Source: Rhizophagus sp. LPA8_4_AMF
Lineage: Eukaryota > Glomeromycota > Glomeromycetes > Glomerales > Glomeraceae
Length of the DNA stretch: 58,648 nt
Assembly: GCA_021464525.1 (NCBI GenBank)
Contig: JADRCO010000070.1
Span: 1-58,648, forward strand
Reading direction: 5' to 3'
The position numbers were made by a program, and so were the translations under genes. Positions 12,758-25,080 of the stretch are shown here, in pieces; positions within the stretch are counted from its first letter, which is position 1, and each line of letters opens with the position of its first letter. The notes below the pieces were generated by a model. That model saw nothing but the letters and a program-made list of their open reading frames with translations. It ran no database searches and had not been told where the DNA came from.

Positions 12758-13243
12758 GTAAGTATTTTTTTAGTGAAATATACTTCAAAAAATGTATAAC
12801 TAACGTTTCTTTCTATTATTTTTGTAGGTTCAGCTTTTATGAAATGGATATTTGGGCGAGTAAGTATTTCTTTAGTAAAATATACTTCAAGAAACGTATA
12901 ACTAACGTTTTTTTCTATTATTTTTGTAGGTTTGGCTTTTATGAAATGGATATTTGAGCGGGTAAGTACTTCTTTAGTGAATTAGACTTCAAGAAATGTT
13001 TAATGTATCTTTCTGTTATTTTTGTAAGGTTTGGCATCCTGAAGTAGTATTTCATTATGGTAAGTAATTATCTTAGAGAAAGTTTTGACATCCAACTTTA
13101 GAAATATTCTAACGGTCTTCTTTTTAATTTATATAGGTTTCGGCTTCTATAGAAGGAAATTTTGAGAAGTAAGTATTTTGAAATGGATTTGAAATAAACT
13201 TCAAGAAACACATAACTAACGTTTCTTTTTTTTGATTTGTAAG
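12758..13243 (+). repeat. Tandem intron/micro-exon array, left arm
   Basis: Intron-like spans 12758-12827, 12860-12929, 12962-13028, 13060-13136 and 13169-13243 alternate with exon-like spans 12828-12859, 12930-12961, 13029-13059 and 13137-13168 (31-32 nt). Most intron units have a GTAAGTA donor, a TATAACTAACG branch-like site and a TTTTTGTAG or similar acceptor. Exon units resemble GTTTGGCTTTTATGAAATGG. The first two full units are 102 nt long, divisible by three, so unspliced sequence at 12748-12957 also reads as a tandem 34-aa repeat (…FYYFCRFxFYEMDI…). Before the array, further exon-like pieces of about 40-50 nt lie between splice-like signals from about 12400 to 12757. Confidence 0.65.
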
Positions 13244-13628
13244 TTTCACAAATAATGACATATTAGTAAAAGATACGAATCCTGATTATTTTCTGATTCT
13301 TTTTTGATTCTGTTATATATTTCCGATTGGGTGCATAAACTTGTAGGACAACATCAGTAAACTATATTTAGTGAAAAAATCGGGTAGCAACCAGATAATT
13401 ATTTAAGCCTTTATTTTATTATAAGGTTATTATTTATTTAGTACATATAAAGAACTATGAATACATTACATCATATTACATAATTCTATCTAAATTCCTA
13501 TACTATTCAATATTTTTACTTGTTGTTAATGGTTTGGAATATTGTTCCAGTTGGTTTGATTCCAACAAACAACTATTAGTAATATCATAATCCTTATGAT
13601 GTATATACTTAACTTCGTCAGAAAAGAA

Positions 13629-14110
13629 AAATCAAAAAAAAGAAACGTTAGTTATGCGTTTCTTGAAGTTTCATTTTAAAGAAAGTACTTACTTCTCAAA
13701 ATTCCCTTCCATAGAAGTCAAAACCTACATAAATTAAAAAGAGAACCGTTAGCATATTTTTAAAGTTGGATGGCGAAACTTTTTCCAAGGTAATTACTTA
13801 CCATAATGAAATACTATTCCAGAATGCCAAACCCTACAAAAATAACAGAAAGATACATTAGTTAAACGTTTCTTAAAGTCTAATTCACTAAAGAAATACT
13901 TACCTTCCAAATATCCATTTCATAAAAACCGAACCTACAAAAATAATAGAAAGAAACGTTAGTTATGCATTTCTTGAAGTATATTTCACTAAAGAAATAC
14001 TTACTCGCTCAAATATCCATTTCATAAAAGCTGAACCTACAAAAATAATAGAAAAAAATGTTAGTTATGCGTTTCTTGAAGTATATTTCACTAAAGAAAC
14101 ACTTACCTGC
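13629..14110 (-). repeat. Tandem intron/micro-exon array, right arm
   Basis: Mirror copy of the left-arm array on the minus strand. CTTAC/CCTAC pairs on the plus strand mark GTAAG donors and GTAGG acceptor borders, with CGTTAGTTAT (ATAACTAACG on the minus strand) inside each intron unit. Repeat order is the same as in the left arm, with small differences between arms. Confidence 0.65.
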
Positions 14111-14591
14111 CCAAATCTACATTGCAAAATACCAAAGTCCAAAATATACAAGCCTGTCCTAAAATAAAGAAAGGAAAAGAAACATTAATACTTAGTAGCA
14201 TTCTTGCATCGCAAAAACAAAAAAAAATCGCAAAAGACTTACCGAATCAAGACTCCAAAGTCCAAAGCTAAAATCTTTTCATGAAACCTGTCCTAAAAAA
14301 AGAGAAAGGAAATGGAACGCTAGTAGCATTCTCAGATCATAAAAGTAATAAAAAGAAACAAAAACCAATAATTACTTACAAATACGAAGCCTTAAAATCC
14401 CATTATTCCACTTGTGTTCCCAAAAATAAACGAAGAAAACATTTCTTCGGGAAAGCCAGATCTAGGAAAAAAAAATTAAAAATTCGCGCATCATGTTTTG
14501 CATCACAAATTATGGCGCAAATTTTCCACTAATAAAATTTGGTGGCGTGACCCCTACGACATATCGCAGGTGCGATAAAAAACAAAACCCT

Positions 14592-15330
14592 TTATTTTAT
14601 TTTATTTTTAATATATAGACATAAACTGTGACCCATCTGTATGGAATATAAATGATAACAGGAAAATAAAATTAAACTACATAAGTTATTGTAACTAACT
14701 GATCAATCAAATCTCTGAGAAAGCCATTCTGCCTATAGAGATTTAGGATAACCTCACATAGTGAGACCACCCTAAACCTGCTCCTAAATCTATACGTACT
14801 TAATGGTAGGTGTAGTGCAATGGCCATTGTGTCTATTCAAGATTCTCTAAGAAACCCGCAACCATCTACTATTACATTAGGTTTGAGCTGATCGCAATGT
14901 GTTCAAAGCTCTATACAAATTGGTAGATCACTACTAGAGTGGTTAGTACTCCTGCCAGCACCATTATGAATCCAGGAAGGGCTTAACCAGGTACCAAGAT
15001 GCATCTTACAAGACTTTTTGAACCATCTGGCGTATCCTTTAGGTCCTTTAGGTGTAACTAAGGTCAGAGGAGGGGTTAATGACAATCCTAAAACCCATCA
15101 TACTAGTTTACCAATGATCACATCTACCACCTCACCATTTGGTAGGCATCATTTCAGCTTCCCCTAGAGGCACAGGATCTTCAATGCAGTTGGTAGCTGC
15201 GCATGCAGTAATATTCGTTGCAATATCTGTTGGCTATGCAGATTGGAACCTGCGTCCTATTGATTTGTCAGATCAATAGGGAGTGTAAACACCTTAGGCC
15301 ATTGCACTAGGGACGCCAATCCCTTATAAA
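14592..15330 (-). mobile_element. SINE-like repeat with tRNA-like head
   Basis: This stretch is clearly richer in G+C than its surroundings and has sharp borders. On the minus strand it starts near 15330 (GGGATTGGCGTCCC…). It contains TAGTGCAATGG (15299-15309), which fits a pol III A box, and GGTTCCAATCT (15240-15250), one or two changes from a B box, about 50 bp apart. The 3' end is an AAAATAAAATAAAATAAA tail next to the inverted-repeat element. A tRNA-derived SINE head is the best reading. A LINE tail or other repeat is possible. The open frame at 14903-15085 is not credible. Confidence 0.4.
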
Positions 15331-15531
15331 TTAATTTATTAAAATATATAATAAAATATATATATGATTTATTAAAAATCATGTGGTTTTTGCATAAATG
15401 GTGAGCAATGCAAATCTACATAATTATATAGATAAGCATTTTATTATTAATAACAGGATGGATAGCTGGTAAATATTATATATAGATTTTTTTATATTTC
15501 AAATGTTATATAATTATAAATTAATTAATTT

Positions 15532-15694
15532 ATATGGGCTCTTTGCAATAGAAAGGGGGGAAACTACCAAAAAAATTAAATTTATATTTATATACTAAAT
15601 ATGCTCCAAATATTGTAATTTATCTAGAATTAGCATTAATTAAAAAAATTTTTTTTTAGCAGTTTTCCCCCTTTCTATTGCAAAGAACCCATAT
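15532..15694. mobile_element. Small inverted-repeat element (MITE)
   Basis: The left end ATATGGGCTCTTTGCAATAG and the right end read inward, ATATGGGTTCTTTGCAATAG, continue into AAAGGGGG on both arms, giving about 35-bp TIRs around an A+T-rich core. No coding capacity. Target duplication unclear. Confidence 0.75.
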
Positions 15695-16357
15695 AGTATT
15701 TAATATGGTAAACAAATTAAAAAGAAAAACTAAAATAAAAAATTAAGTTAAGTAATATATAATTTATTTTGATGATATTATTTACAATAATTATAATAAT
15801 TTTTTTAACTTTTATATTAAAATAAAAATTTTTTATTTAAATAAATAATAACTATTTTTTTAAGTATTATATAAAATAAAAATAAATAATTATTAATTAT
15901 TGAAAAATAAACGAAAGATAAAATTGTTTTAAATTAAATAAAAGTAAAATAATTAAAAGAATGTTAAATGTTACCAGTAGTATTATCGCTACTAATAATT
16001 TTTACCAGTTTAATTTTTTAAATTTATAAAATTAATATTAAATTAAATATTTAATTATTTATCTTAAACAGTTATTTTGTATGTAGAAGAAGAAATTTAT
16101 CTAAGGTCAAAAAGGCTGTTTTTCAGATAATTTTGAGAAAAATGCAAATTTTAACTTTTTGATTTTTTTATTTTACTAAAAATTTTTTTTGACAAAAATT
16201 TCAGAATTTTAATATAATTAACATTAAATTATTAATATTTGTTAATTTATTTATTATTTTTGCAATCAGTAAGTTTTTAATCCTAACCAAAATTATAAAC
16301 TGCCATTTTAAATTCTGACCAAATTGTAAATTTTGGCCAGAATTAAGTAGTAATAAA

Positions 16358-16591
16358 GGACCCGCTTACTTATAATAAAGGTCACCGTAAGAAATTGACT
16401 CTTTACTAATGATTTTTACCTTACTTTAATTCTTAATTCTATTGGTTAATGAGTCTAAAAAGGAAAAAAATCATAACAACCTTCCTTTTTTAGATTTCAT
16501 TTATCTATTTAAAGTAGGATCTTCATGAACTTTTACATATAATTTTTACCTTAGGCCCATGGATGACCTCTATTAGAAGTAAGCGGGATCC
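16358..16591. mobile_element. Small inverted-repeat element (MITE)
   Basis: The left end GGACCCGCTTACTTATAATA and the right end read inward, GGATCCCGCTTACTTCTAAT, are imperfect inverted repeats continuing into AGGTCA. A fragment of the same end sequence sits at 781-800. Confidence 0.6.
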
Positions 16592-17386
16592 TGGTAATAA
16601 TCACTGATAGTAATAATTACCACTTGGTGAGATTTAGCAATACCTAATTTTAAATTTTTATTTTATTATTTAAATAAAATTATATATTATTAAATATAAA
16701 TATTTTGTTTACAAGTTTTTTTTCTAAGAATTATTTAATTTTTATATTTACAAAATATATAATATTGTTAAATAAATTTAATTTATTAATACCTTTATAA
16801 TTATAACTGATAACTTTTTAAGATTATTAAATAATATATTATTTACAGCTAAAGCAATAAATAAAATTAATTAGAAATATATACTATAAATACCATGTAT
16901 TAAATTCTTTACTTGATAAGTAATCAAATATTTGCAGTATGTTTTGAATTATAGTAATTGTATAAATTGAAAATCTCAAGTATGTTTAGTATATTTATTT
17001 TAATAAGATAGTTATAGAGAATTATAAGTAAATATGCATAATCTAGATGTAAAAATATTTTAGCAATTTTAAGAAATTTAAGAAATGTGTGCAATTCTGA
17101 TCATCTAACAAAGATGTTATGATTTATGATGCTAATTGTCTATTTGGTAATTTTCTTACTATTAAAAGGGAAGGCTATCTAGCTCAGAATAAAATTATTT
17201 TAAACGTATTGGGTTAAAGAATTTCCACAAAATATTTTTAACAATCATTCATGATTATGAGAAATTTTTGTAATTTGCGAGCTAAATTATATATTAGAAA
17301 TGATTATAAAATAAAATTTTAAAAATCTAATAATTTTTCTAAAAAAATAAATTTCATAATAAATTAAATTAATTATTCTTGCAATT

Positions 17387-20300
17387 CTATATTTTCTTGG
17401 CGCCAAGTAAACTATTCTTTTTCTTTTGTTCCCTTAATTCGGCCATTCTCTGTGTTTTTTTTTTAAAAAAAAAAGGTTCATTGGGATTATTATTTATAAA
17501 ACGATAGTAAAATATAAATTTAATTTACCTGTTTTCTTTCTTCTCTTTTTCTATTAATTTCAGCCATCTTTTCCTCTTTTGATAATACATTAGAAGTAGT
17601 TGTAGTCTGCTGTATAGAATTCGATGATTTACTTGACGCGGTGGATGATGGTTTTGAACCATTCCAATTATCATCCCATCCATTACCACCTTCCCAGCCT
17701 GAATCATCTAAATCCCATCCATCTGTTGGATGGGCTATTAAGATAAATTTATAAGATATAGCTCTCAATATATGAAACAATTAATAATACAAGGTAAATT
17801 AAACTTACATTTTGTTCCGCCTAACTTCATTGCAGTTGATGCAGAACTAATACTAAATTTATTTCCGATGTTGGTAGAAGTTCGTAAAGATGAAGATTGT
17901 AATCCTATAAATAAAAGAATATAAAATAAATAAATTATATATGGTTGAGTATGTCAATAAATTACTTATTACCCTCATCGTTATTGATTTTTTTGGTCGA
18001 ATTTTCCACAGTAATCAAGTCATCTTCATTCTCCCATCCGTCCGAAATTTCGAATCCATTTTGATCTAAAGCATTTTTAGTACTTAAATTTGAAGATAAG
18101 TATCCACCTCCCATTTTTTCTTTTGTTGGTGTAGATGGTGTATTCACGGGTGTCATGCTTGTAGGTGGACTAATTGATGATTGTGTAGTTATTTCACCTT
18201 CGACTCCAGATCCAGCAATCTTTTTCAAAACAAAAATAGATGATATTTTTTTGCAAAAAAAAAAGAATGATTCTTCAAATTATTAAATTACCTTCTTTGT
18301 TATAGATGTAACCGCCCAACCTGCCCAACTTTCTGCAACACTAGCTGCAGCTCCGGCGACATTACTTGCAACACCTAACGATGATGAATTTTCAGTAGAA
18401 TTTGGATCTGGTGTTGCAGTATCAGGCTATAAATATCAAATATTTATTTATAAATATATGAAATCTTTTAAATGTAATTGCAAAGCATTCTAAGCATTCA
18501 CCATTGATTCGACCAACTTTTCTAATCGTTTAATAAATGTATCAGCGGTTTTGAAAGCTTGTATTCGAACAGATCTGATTAATATATTCAAGTAAGTAAA
18601 TCAAAATAACATAATGACCGAAGAATACAATAATAAAATTTACTTTTCTTTATCTATCATTACTAATGATACACAAGGTAATATCTTGGTTGCACAATCA
18701 ATAGCATCGTAACAGTCCGAAGTCGCTGTAAATTAAAATTAGAGTTAAATTAAATCCTTAAAATAAGTGCATTCAAACAAAAAAGATTGAAAATTTACCG
18801 GAAAAAGCCATTAACCCTGCAACCCTAGCGTGTGGAAATGGGTCTCTCAATGATCTAGAAAAAGCAGACACAAGCACTCTTTTCTTCGTCTAAAGTGTAT
18901 TAAAATCAAAACATCTTAACATTTATTCATCTTTTGATTTATAAAGTAATATAATTAATTACACTATCATTTAAATGTTTGCTTATTTTTCCAAGACAAA
19001 TTGTAGTATTTGTCCTTATTCCGGGTTCATCATCCATCTGCAACTTGGCAATATATTTCAATAATTCATTATTTAGAGTACGATCAGATAGCTAAATAAA
19101 TTTGAATATATAAAAACATTAGCAAAGGAAAATACAAGTTTTCTTTAACATGATTAAATTTTACATACTTTTGGAGCAAGTAAAAGTATGGATTTGACAG
19201 TACTTTCTCTTATAATAGGAGCGGTGTCTGTAAATCCGGTTACCTATAGAAGTAAAAAAAGATTAATTCATAAATTATTTTTTTTTTTTTATTTATTTTT
19301 TTTTTTCAGAAAGAATACTTATATAAAGATTATACCGTACTTACCACATGTTGAAATATTTGATCATTAACAATCTTATTACTCAATTTATCAATAAAAG
19401 TTCCCAAATTTTCTAACAAACTCAACCTAATAGTTCTATCAGGTACAGCAAATGTTTTTACAATTGCCGCCACTATTATTTGTTCATATTCTGTACTACT
19501 AAGGGAACCGCCTATTTTTATTATAGGTGGTAATACCTTTGCGCCTCCTATACATATATGTGTATTTATTTGTTTCTGGTCAATTAAGAATTTATAAGAT
19601 GATAAACTAATTCCTAATTTTTTTTCAATTACCTGACCCATACTCTAAAGCATTAATAAGTTCTGGTAATATTTTGTATTTACAGATTTCCTCTGGAAAA
19701 TTGTCAATACAGTTATTAAGTTTTCTATTAAAATAATAATAGTAATTAATTAAATTATTTTTTTTTAAGATGAAATCATATTTCAATAAAATCATAGGCA
19801 TACTTAAAAAAAATTTCTTTCTCTTTAGCTTCCTTTATATTCATATTCTCTAAAAACAAATTAACTTGAACCAAATCATTTTGGAAAAATCCACCAGATC
19901 TTAGCCCATCTTCAATGAAAGAAGATGTACTAAGTCTTAGTTTAGGATTAGTAGCAACTAACTGTCTATATTGGTCGCATATAGCCTAAAATAAATTAAA
20001 TAAATTAAATAAATTTTATTGAAAAAATGGCAAATAAACTATAAACAAAAATCATCTTTAAACCTGCGGGATTGATTCAACATTATCTAGTTGTTTAGCT
20101 GATGTAAATTCACCATTATATACTTCATATATCAAAGTTCCATAATTCCATGAATCTGTTACCCAAACTTCTTGACTGAATTATTATTAAGAAAATGTTA
20201 ATTGATATAATCATTTAAAGTAAAACATAAGAACTTGAAATATAAGTCTTACTCTTTCAATATATTCCATGAATTCTTTGAAACTTCTGGTGATGCATAT

Positions 20301-21197
20301 TTAGCTGATTCGACAACTAAACCACCATATGTCTAATAAAGAAAAAAAAAATAAAATAAATCAACGAATAACATACATAACCATAATTATAAATAAATCA
20401 CTCACGTAAATTACTGGATTTTCTTCTTTAATAGAACTCAAAAGTTCAAATCCGGCTAATTTCCATTCACCAGCCTTATTTGTAAATATCGATGAAATGC
20501 GAACATTACCGTGAATTATTGAACAATCATTATTCAAAAATTTCAACGCACTCTACGTGTAAAAAGAATTCAGAATAAAAAAAAAAAAAAAAAATTTTAA
20601 TTCGCTAATTTCAAATTATAATAATTGCTTACTCCAACTTTATATAAACCCCATAATTTTAAATTATTATTATCTTCGTGTAATTTTAATTGATCCCTTA
20701 GAGGTGAAACGAACTCTGTTACGATATAAATATAAGTATCTGTCTTTAAAAACGAGATTAAAAATAAATGATTTAATATAATTCAAATTATCTGTTTAAT
20801 AGCTTTAAATATTAAATTCTCTATTTACCTCTACACCATCGAGATATTTCAATAAATCTGGATGTCGTATTGTGCGAAATTTTTTGAATGCATTTTTTGC
20901 TAAGGGTAATCTATCTCTCTGTTTATTACAGTCAAAGGTGAAAACAGATACAGGAGTTCCATCTTCCTAAATTCGATAAAATGAAATTAAGTTCAATTCT
21001 TTTAATTACGCGCTTATATAATTATATTCACGCATATAAAGACAAAGACCTAATCAATTTTATACCTTTTTAGTTCCATTATGTAAAGACCATATTGAAA
21101 CACCTTCAAACGAATCAACTTTTTCTCCAATATTATAAGGGAAAGAAGGTATATCTTTGCCTAGTACAGCTCTTGAAATAGATTTTAAATAATCCAT
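17387..21197 (-). CDS. SCYL1: SCY1-like pseudokinase (SCYL1 type), 19 exons
   Basis: Nineteen exons with consistent phases give 797 aa, close to human SCYL1. Exon borders: 21066-21197, 20829-20966, 20633-20743, 20406-20552, 20253-20332, 20064-20175, 19804-19985, 19633-19724, 19345-19547, 19169-19243, 18963-19091, 18799-18889, 18644-18725, 18502-18574, 18292-18426, 17973-18219, 17809-17904, 17529-17734 and 17387-17449. The start MDYLKSISRAVLG, then EKVDSFEGVSIWSLHNGTKK and VFTFDCN, is the degenerate SCYL kinase lobe; the loop reads IIHGNVRISSIF (no HRD) and no DFG is seen. HEAT repeats follow, with the signatures LLENLGTFIDKL and IRESTVKSILLLAPK. The tail has WAGWAVTSITKK, acidic W-rich repeats, a short charged helix and LLGAKKI*. 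Known role: COPI-linked Golgi-ER traffic. Confidence 0.93.
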
Positions 21198-21825
21198 ATC
21201 GATTGTAGAAAAAAAAAGTATTAGGAAGTTTATAACAAAATCAAAGTGATACAAGTCTTAAATATGCATATAATCGGTAATTGCGCCATACATTAATATG
21301 AATTTATGAATTAGATATGTAGTATATATTTCTAAGTAAGTTCTTTTTTAACTTAATAAAAAGCTTTTAAGTAAAGGGCAAAAAAAGCCAAAGACGTATA
21401 AAAATTTAGTAGAAAGAATAAGGGAAGAACGATAAATTTAATCGAAGTAATTTTCACATGATCTAAAATTTAACGAGCAGTCGCAAGGCAACTGTATTTT
21501 TCACGGGATGATTATTATTTACTACCTAAACCGGTTCATAAAATTTGGTAATTGCACATTTTTGGATGTAATTATAATATGTCGTTACCCAAAAACGTGC
21601 AAACCGATCACCAAAACATTAACAGGTATATAAAGGAGCATTCAAACAAAAATTCTTTTTTCGATTTATGATTCTTTTTAAACAGATAATGCACTTTTTA
21701 TAGCGCATTATAATTGATGTATAATAAATAATAAGTAAAAAAAAGTTCTCTATTATCCCAAATTATCAATTAAAATTTTTTGCTGCGTTAATTTTTCTCA
21801 CAATTTACCTAATATAACTTACAAC
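21198..21825. promoter_or_regulatory. Shared divergent promoter region of SCYL1 and FHIP genes
   Basis: The two ATGs face away from each other across 628 bp. A TATATAAAG word lies at 21628-21636, about 190 bp before the FHIP start. No repeat or other gene is present. Shared regulation is inference from the arrangement. Confidence 0.45.
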
Positions 21826-24800
21826 ATGTTTTTATCAAGAATAGTTGGTCATGCAATTGAAATTATAGCACCACATATTAAATCTAAAGAAGAAGAGTTA
21901 CAAGAAGAATGGAAATCTATAAAAAAATATTTTAATAGTATTTCCACAACAAAATCTAAAGGTAACTAATTATATGCTATATCGTATGTGTTATATATAG
22001 TTTTCTTAATATACAATAAGTACTAATTTATTTAATTGAATTATCATAGAACAAAGCAAACTTGTTGATATAAACTCAACAAAAATACCAGGAAATTTAG
22101 AAAATATTATTAGATTTATTAAAGAAGAAGAAATTCGAATTAGAATTAATCATAGTTCAATTTCAAGTTATTATATACCATTTGACGAAAATAAAGTTCA
22201 GAGAAAATGTATCGAATTTATATTAGATAACAATGTATTAAAAGATTTAATTGGATACGCTAAGAATGATGTAAGTGTGATGTATCTTTTTTTTGTTTTT
22301 TTAGTTTTTTTATTAAATAATTTTTTATTTCTAAAATAAATAGATACCAAGAGGAATGCTGGTTCAAGTATTGAAGTTTTTTATGCATTTCGTGCAAAAT
22401 ATTCCACCGAAATTATTATTTGCACCAGAAGTATATTTATATATACAAAGATTAATACTATTATCATATGAGTTGGATGTAGAAGACAATTATTACCTTA
22501 AACAAGGATTAGTTAAATTAATTCATGTTGTTTGTAGACAAATGATGAATCAACCAGAATTGATTGGTCTTTATTTTGAAAGGTCTAAAGGCGTAAGTAA
22601 TAGTATCCTCTTATGTATAGAAAACTAAGGAAAATTATTTACTAATATTATTTTAATTTCGATATAAATATTTTAGACTGATTTTCCAATATTTTCAATG
22701 TTAATAGATTATATGAATATAATGGGACAAACAGGAAAAGTATCAAGAGAAGCATTGTATTTAATAATAAATATGTTAAAAGATGATAAAGATTTTCTCA
22801 ATTATTTAATCAAAGAATCTAAATTTTTCGAAACATTGGTTCGTATTAAAATAATTAATTTCTTAAACTCTTTTAAAACAAATTTCTAAACCAAATTTTA
22901 CTTTTACATAGGGGAAGAGACTACAGGTAGCATTTGCAACATTACCAAATAACAACACATTAATGATAAGTAAATCAAATGGAAATTATAATAATGGTAG
23001 CGATGATTTTGATACGAATTCATCAACGAAAAGATTTAATAAAAAACGTACGCCATCTGAAGTGTTACAATATATAAATATATCTAAACCTGAAATTGCA
23101 GTTGAAGAATTTTTTGAATTTTGGCAATTTATCAATAAGATTGCGGAAATTAATAACCCAGTAAGGTTTATTATTTTCTTATCATTTAAGTTACTATTTA
23201 TTTTATTTAAAAAAAAATTTTTTTTTTTTTATTAATAGATATTGATGTTACAATTTTTAGATAGGTTAATAAATGGATTTATAAAATGTTCAGTTATACC
23301 AGCATTATTAAGTCCATTAGATGAACAAGCAATTGCAGCAACGACTTATATAAATGAATTAATTAAGTACATTAAAGTTCATCAAATACTTGATTCTGTA
23401 TTCAACATTTTATTAGGAGATTCATTGGAACCTGAATGTGTTCCTCAGAATATCCCTCAGAGTGTTTCTCAAGAAAAATCGGGAGAAGGAACGATAACAA
23501 AAGTTGCTTCTATAAGAGAAATTCTTATAGGGAGATGTAGTAATGCAGAAGATAGATTAAGCATATCTACGTTAAGATTATTTGATAGTATCTTGGAAAC
23601 ATTTAATCAATTTGCATTGTACAGTTTAGTATTGAGAAATCTCGCTCACATGGATCATACCCTTTTTAGTAATATTACTTCTTCTAGTAGCAGTATTACT
23701 GCTAACATTTCTGCAACAACAAATAATACGATAATGTGTAATAAAAATCCTAGAGTATTACTGAGAAAATTATTATCATTAATGCCGTTGGATGATAATA
23801 AAGTAGGATCGGATATTTCAGTGGTGGTAGAATCGACTGATAAGGCAAATGATAATGGATTTGGATATGAAGATTATTTTTTAGATGCACAAAGACGAGT
23901 ACAATTAGTTGCTTTAGCATGTAGCCATTGGACTAACCCTTATCCTTTATCTAATATTAGCACTACCACTACTAATTCGTTTAGCAATTTTACTGGTAAA
24001 GAAAACAATGACATTTATAATACCGAAAATAATATCAATAATGATATTCAGATATTTTATGAAGGAACATTTATTAGTATGATATTTGAACAATTGGAAA
24101 ACTTTCTTCAAGTTTCATTAGAAAGAAATTTAGTGTTGACTAGTATAATAAGTAAATTAGCATGTATACTAGACGAAAAAATTGATTTGTTATTATATGG
24201 TAACTTCGATTTTGATAACAAGAATTCCTCATCAACTGATAATGCTAATACTCGTAAAAGTTTAATTAGTGTATTAGAGAAGATAGCAAGTGAAGCAAAA
24301 ATTGGTGCTTCAAAAGTACCAAATTTTCCAACTCGTATACAATTGGTTAAACGTAGAGGTATGAGTAGATCGTCTTACGGTTCAAGGAATTCTTCTGATA
24401 TTAATAATCATAGTCCCATATCACCTCGTTCAGTCGACCCAAGTTCACCTGATTTACCCATTTCTCCTTCAATATATAGGGATACGCATATTAACCCTTT
24501 TGCCAAATTTACTAATTTCGTTAATGCGTTTATTATATTACAAGAATTTTGTAAAGAATTGGCAGCTATTGTATTTGTTAAATATATGGATTTAGATCAA
24601 GGTGTTATGATTGTTGAAGAGGAGGAGGAATCACAAGGAGGTCATAACAATAATGTTTGTAGTAATGGCAATATTTCTACCGACAATATGACCGAAAAGG
24701 ATATTATAATAATGAGAAATAGGGAAAAATTCGCTAGATTAATTGCTTTAGTTGAAAGACAGCAAGAAAGAAATTCTTCAAAAGATGGTAATGGGCATCG

Positions 24801-25080
24801 TGGCAGAAAAAGAAGTAATACGATTGGTGATGTGAATGAAGGTACCAATATTGATAACAATGCTCCCATTATTAGACAATGGAGCCTAAGAGAAAGGAGA
24901 GAGAGAAGAATGACTTATAGTACCACTACTCCAAGTACATTAACTACTCCATTAAAAATTATTACTGATGCCAATAGAAGTAATACTACCTCTCCAACTT
25001 CTCCGAACGTTGGCTTGATAAGAAAAGGCTCTTTATCTAGAATGAAAGGTTTGACTAAAAAAAGTTCTTTAGAAAAATAA
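21826..25080 (+). CDS. FHIP/FAM160-type subunit of the FTS-Hook complex, six exons
   Basis: Exons are 21826-21961, 22050-22270, 22344-22592, 22677-22838, 22912-23160 and 23239-25080; phases agree and the product is 952 aa. Segments such as RGMLVQVLKFFMHFVQNI, LLFAPEVYLYIQRLI, SREALYLIINMLKDDKDF and IPALLSPLDEQAIAATTY fit the conserved N-terminal region of FHIP (FAM160, RAI16-like) proteins. The C-terminal half holds LDAQRRVQLVALACSHW and a long, low-complexity, Ser/Asn-rich and basic tail, more divergent. In animals FHIP joins FTS and Hook to link early endosomes to dynein; Aspergillus uses a related protein for endosome motility. The donor after exon 4 (GTTCGT) is the weakest junction. It is divergent from the SCYL1 gene. 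Confidence 0.88.

Larger units (their letters stand above)
12273..14591. mobile_element. 2.3-kb long inverted-repeat (foldback) element
   Basis: The left end AGGGTTTCATTTTTTATC and the right end read inward, AGGGTTTTGTTTTTTATC, start arms of roughly 970 bp each (about 12273-13240 and 13629-14591) around a spacer of about 390 bp. The arms match almost throughout with scattered differences. Both flanks are (TTTTA)n, so the target duplication cannot be fixed, though TTATTTTATTTT occurs on both sides. No transposase is visible. Each arm holds a tandem array of intron-like and exon-like modules oriented inward (separate entries). The element sits against the A-rich tail of the SINE-like repeat at 14592-15330. 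Confidence 0.8.
15331..17386. other. Intergenic A+T-rich stretch with two MITEs
   Basis: Apart from the inverted repeats at 15532-15694 and 16358-16591 and the GGCCAA-rich patch at 16270-16350, I see nothing gene-like here. Confidence 0.5.

Noticed and set aside
12748-13243. CRISPR-like array
   Set aside because: Repeats are regularly spaced, but both repeat and spacer positions are conserved between units and carry splice signals; no unique spacers and a eukaryotic context.
15240-15309. A tRNA gene
   Set aside because: Box-like words are present but no cloverleaf with proper arms and anticodon could be drawn by eye; a SINE head fits better.
24642-24869. Minus-strand frame in the FHIP gene
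   Set aside because: Shadow of the coding strand of a long exon.
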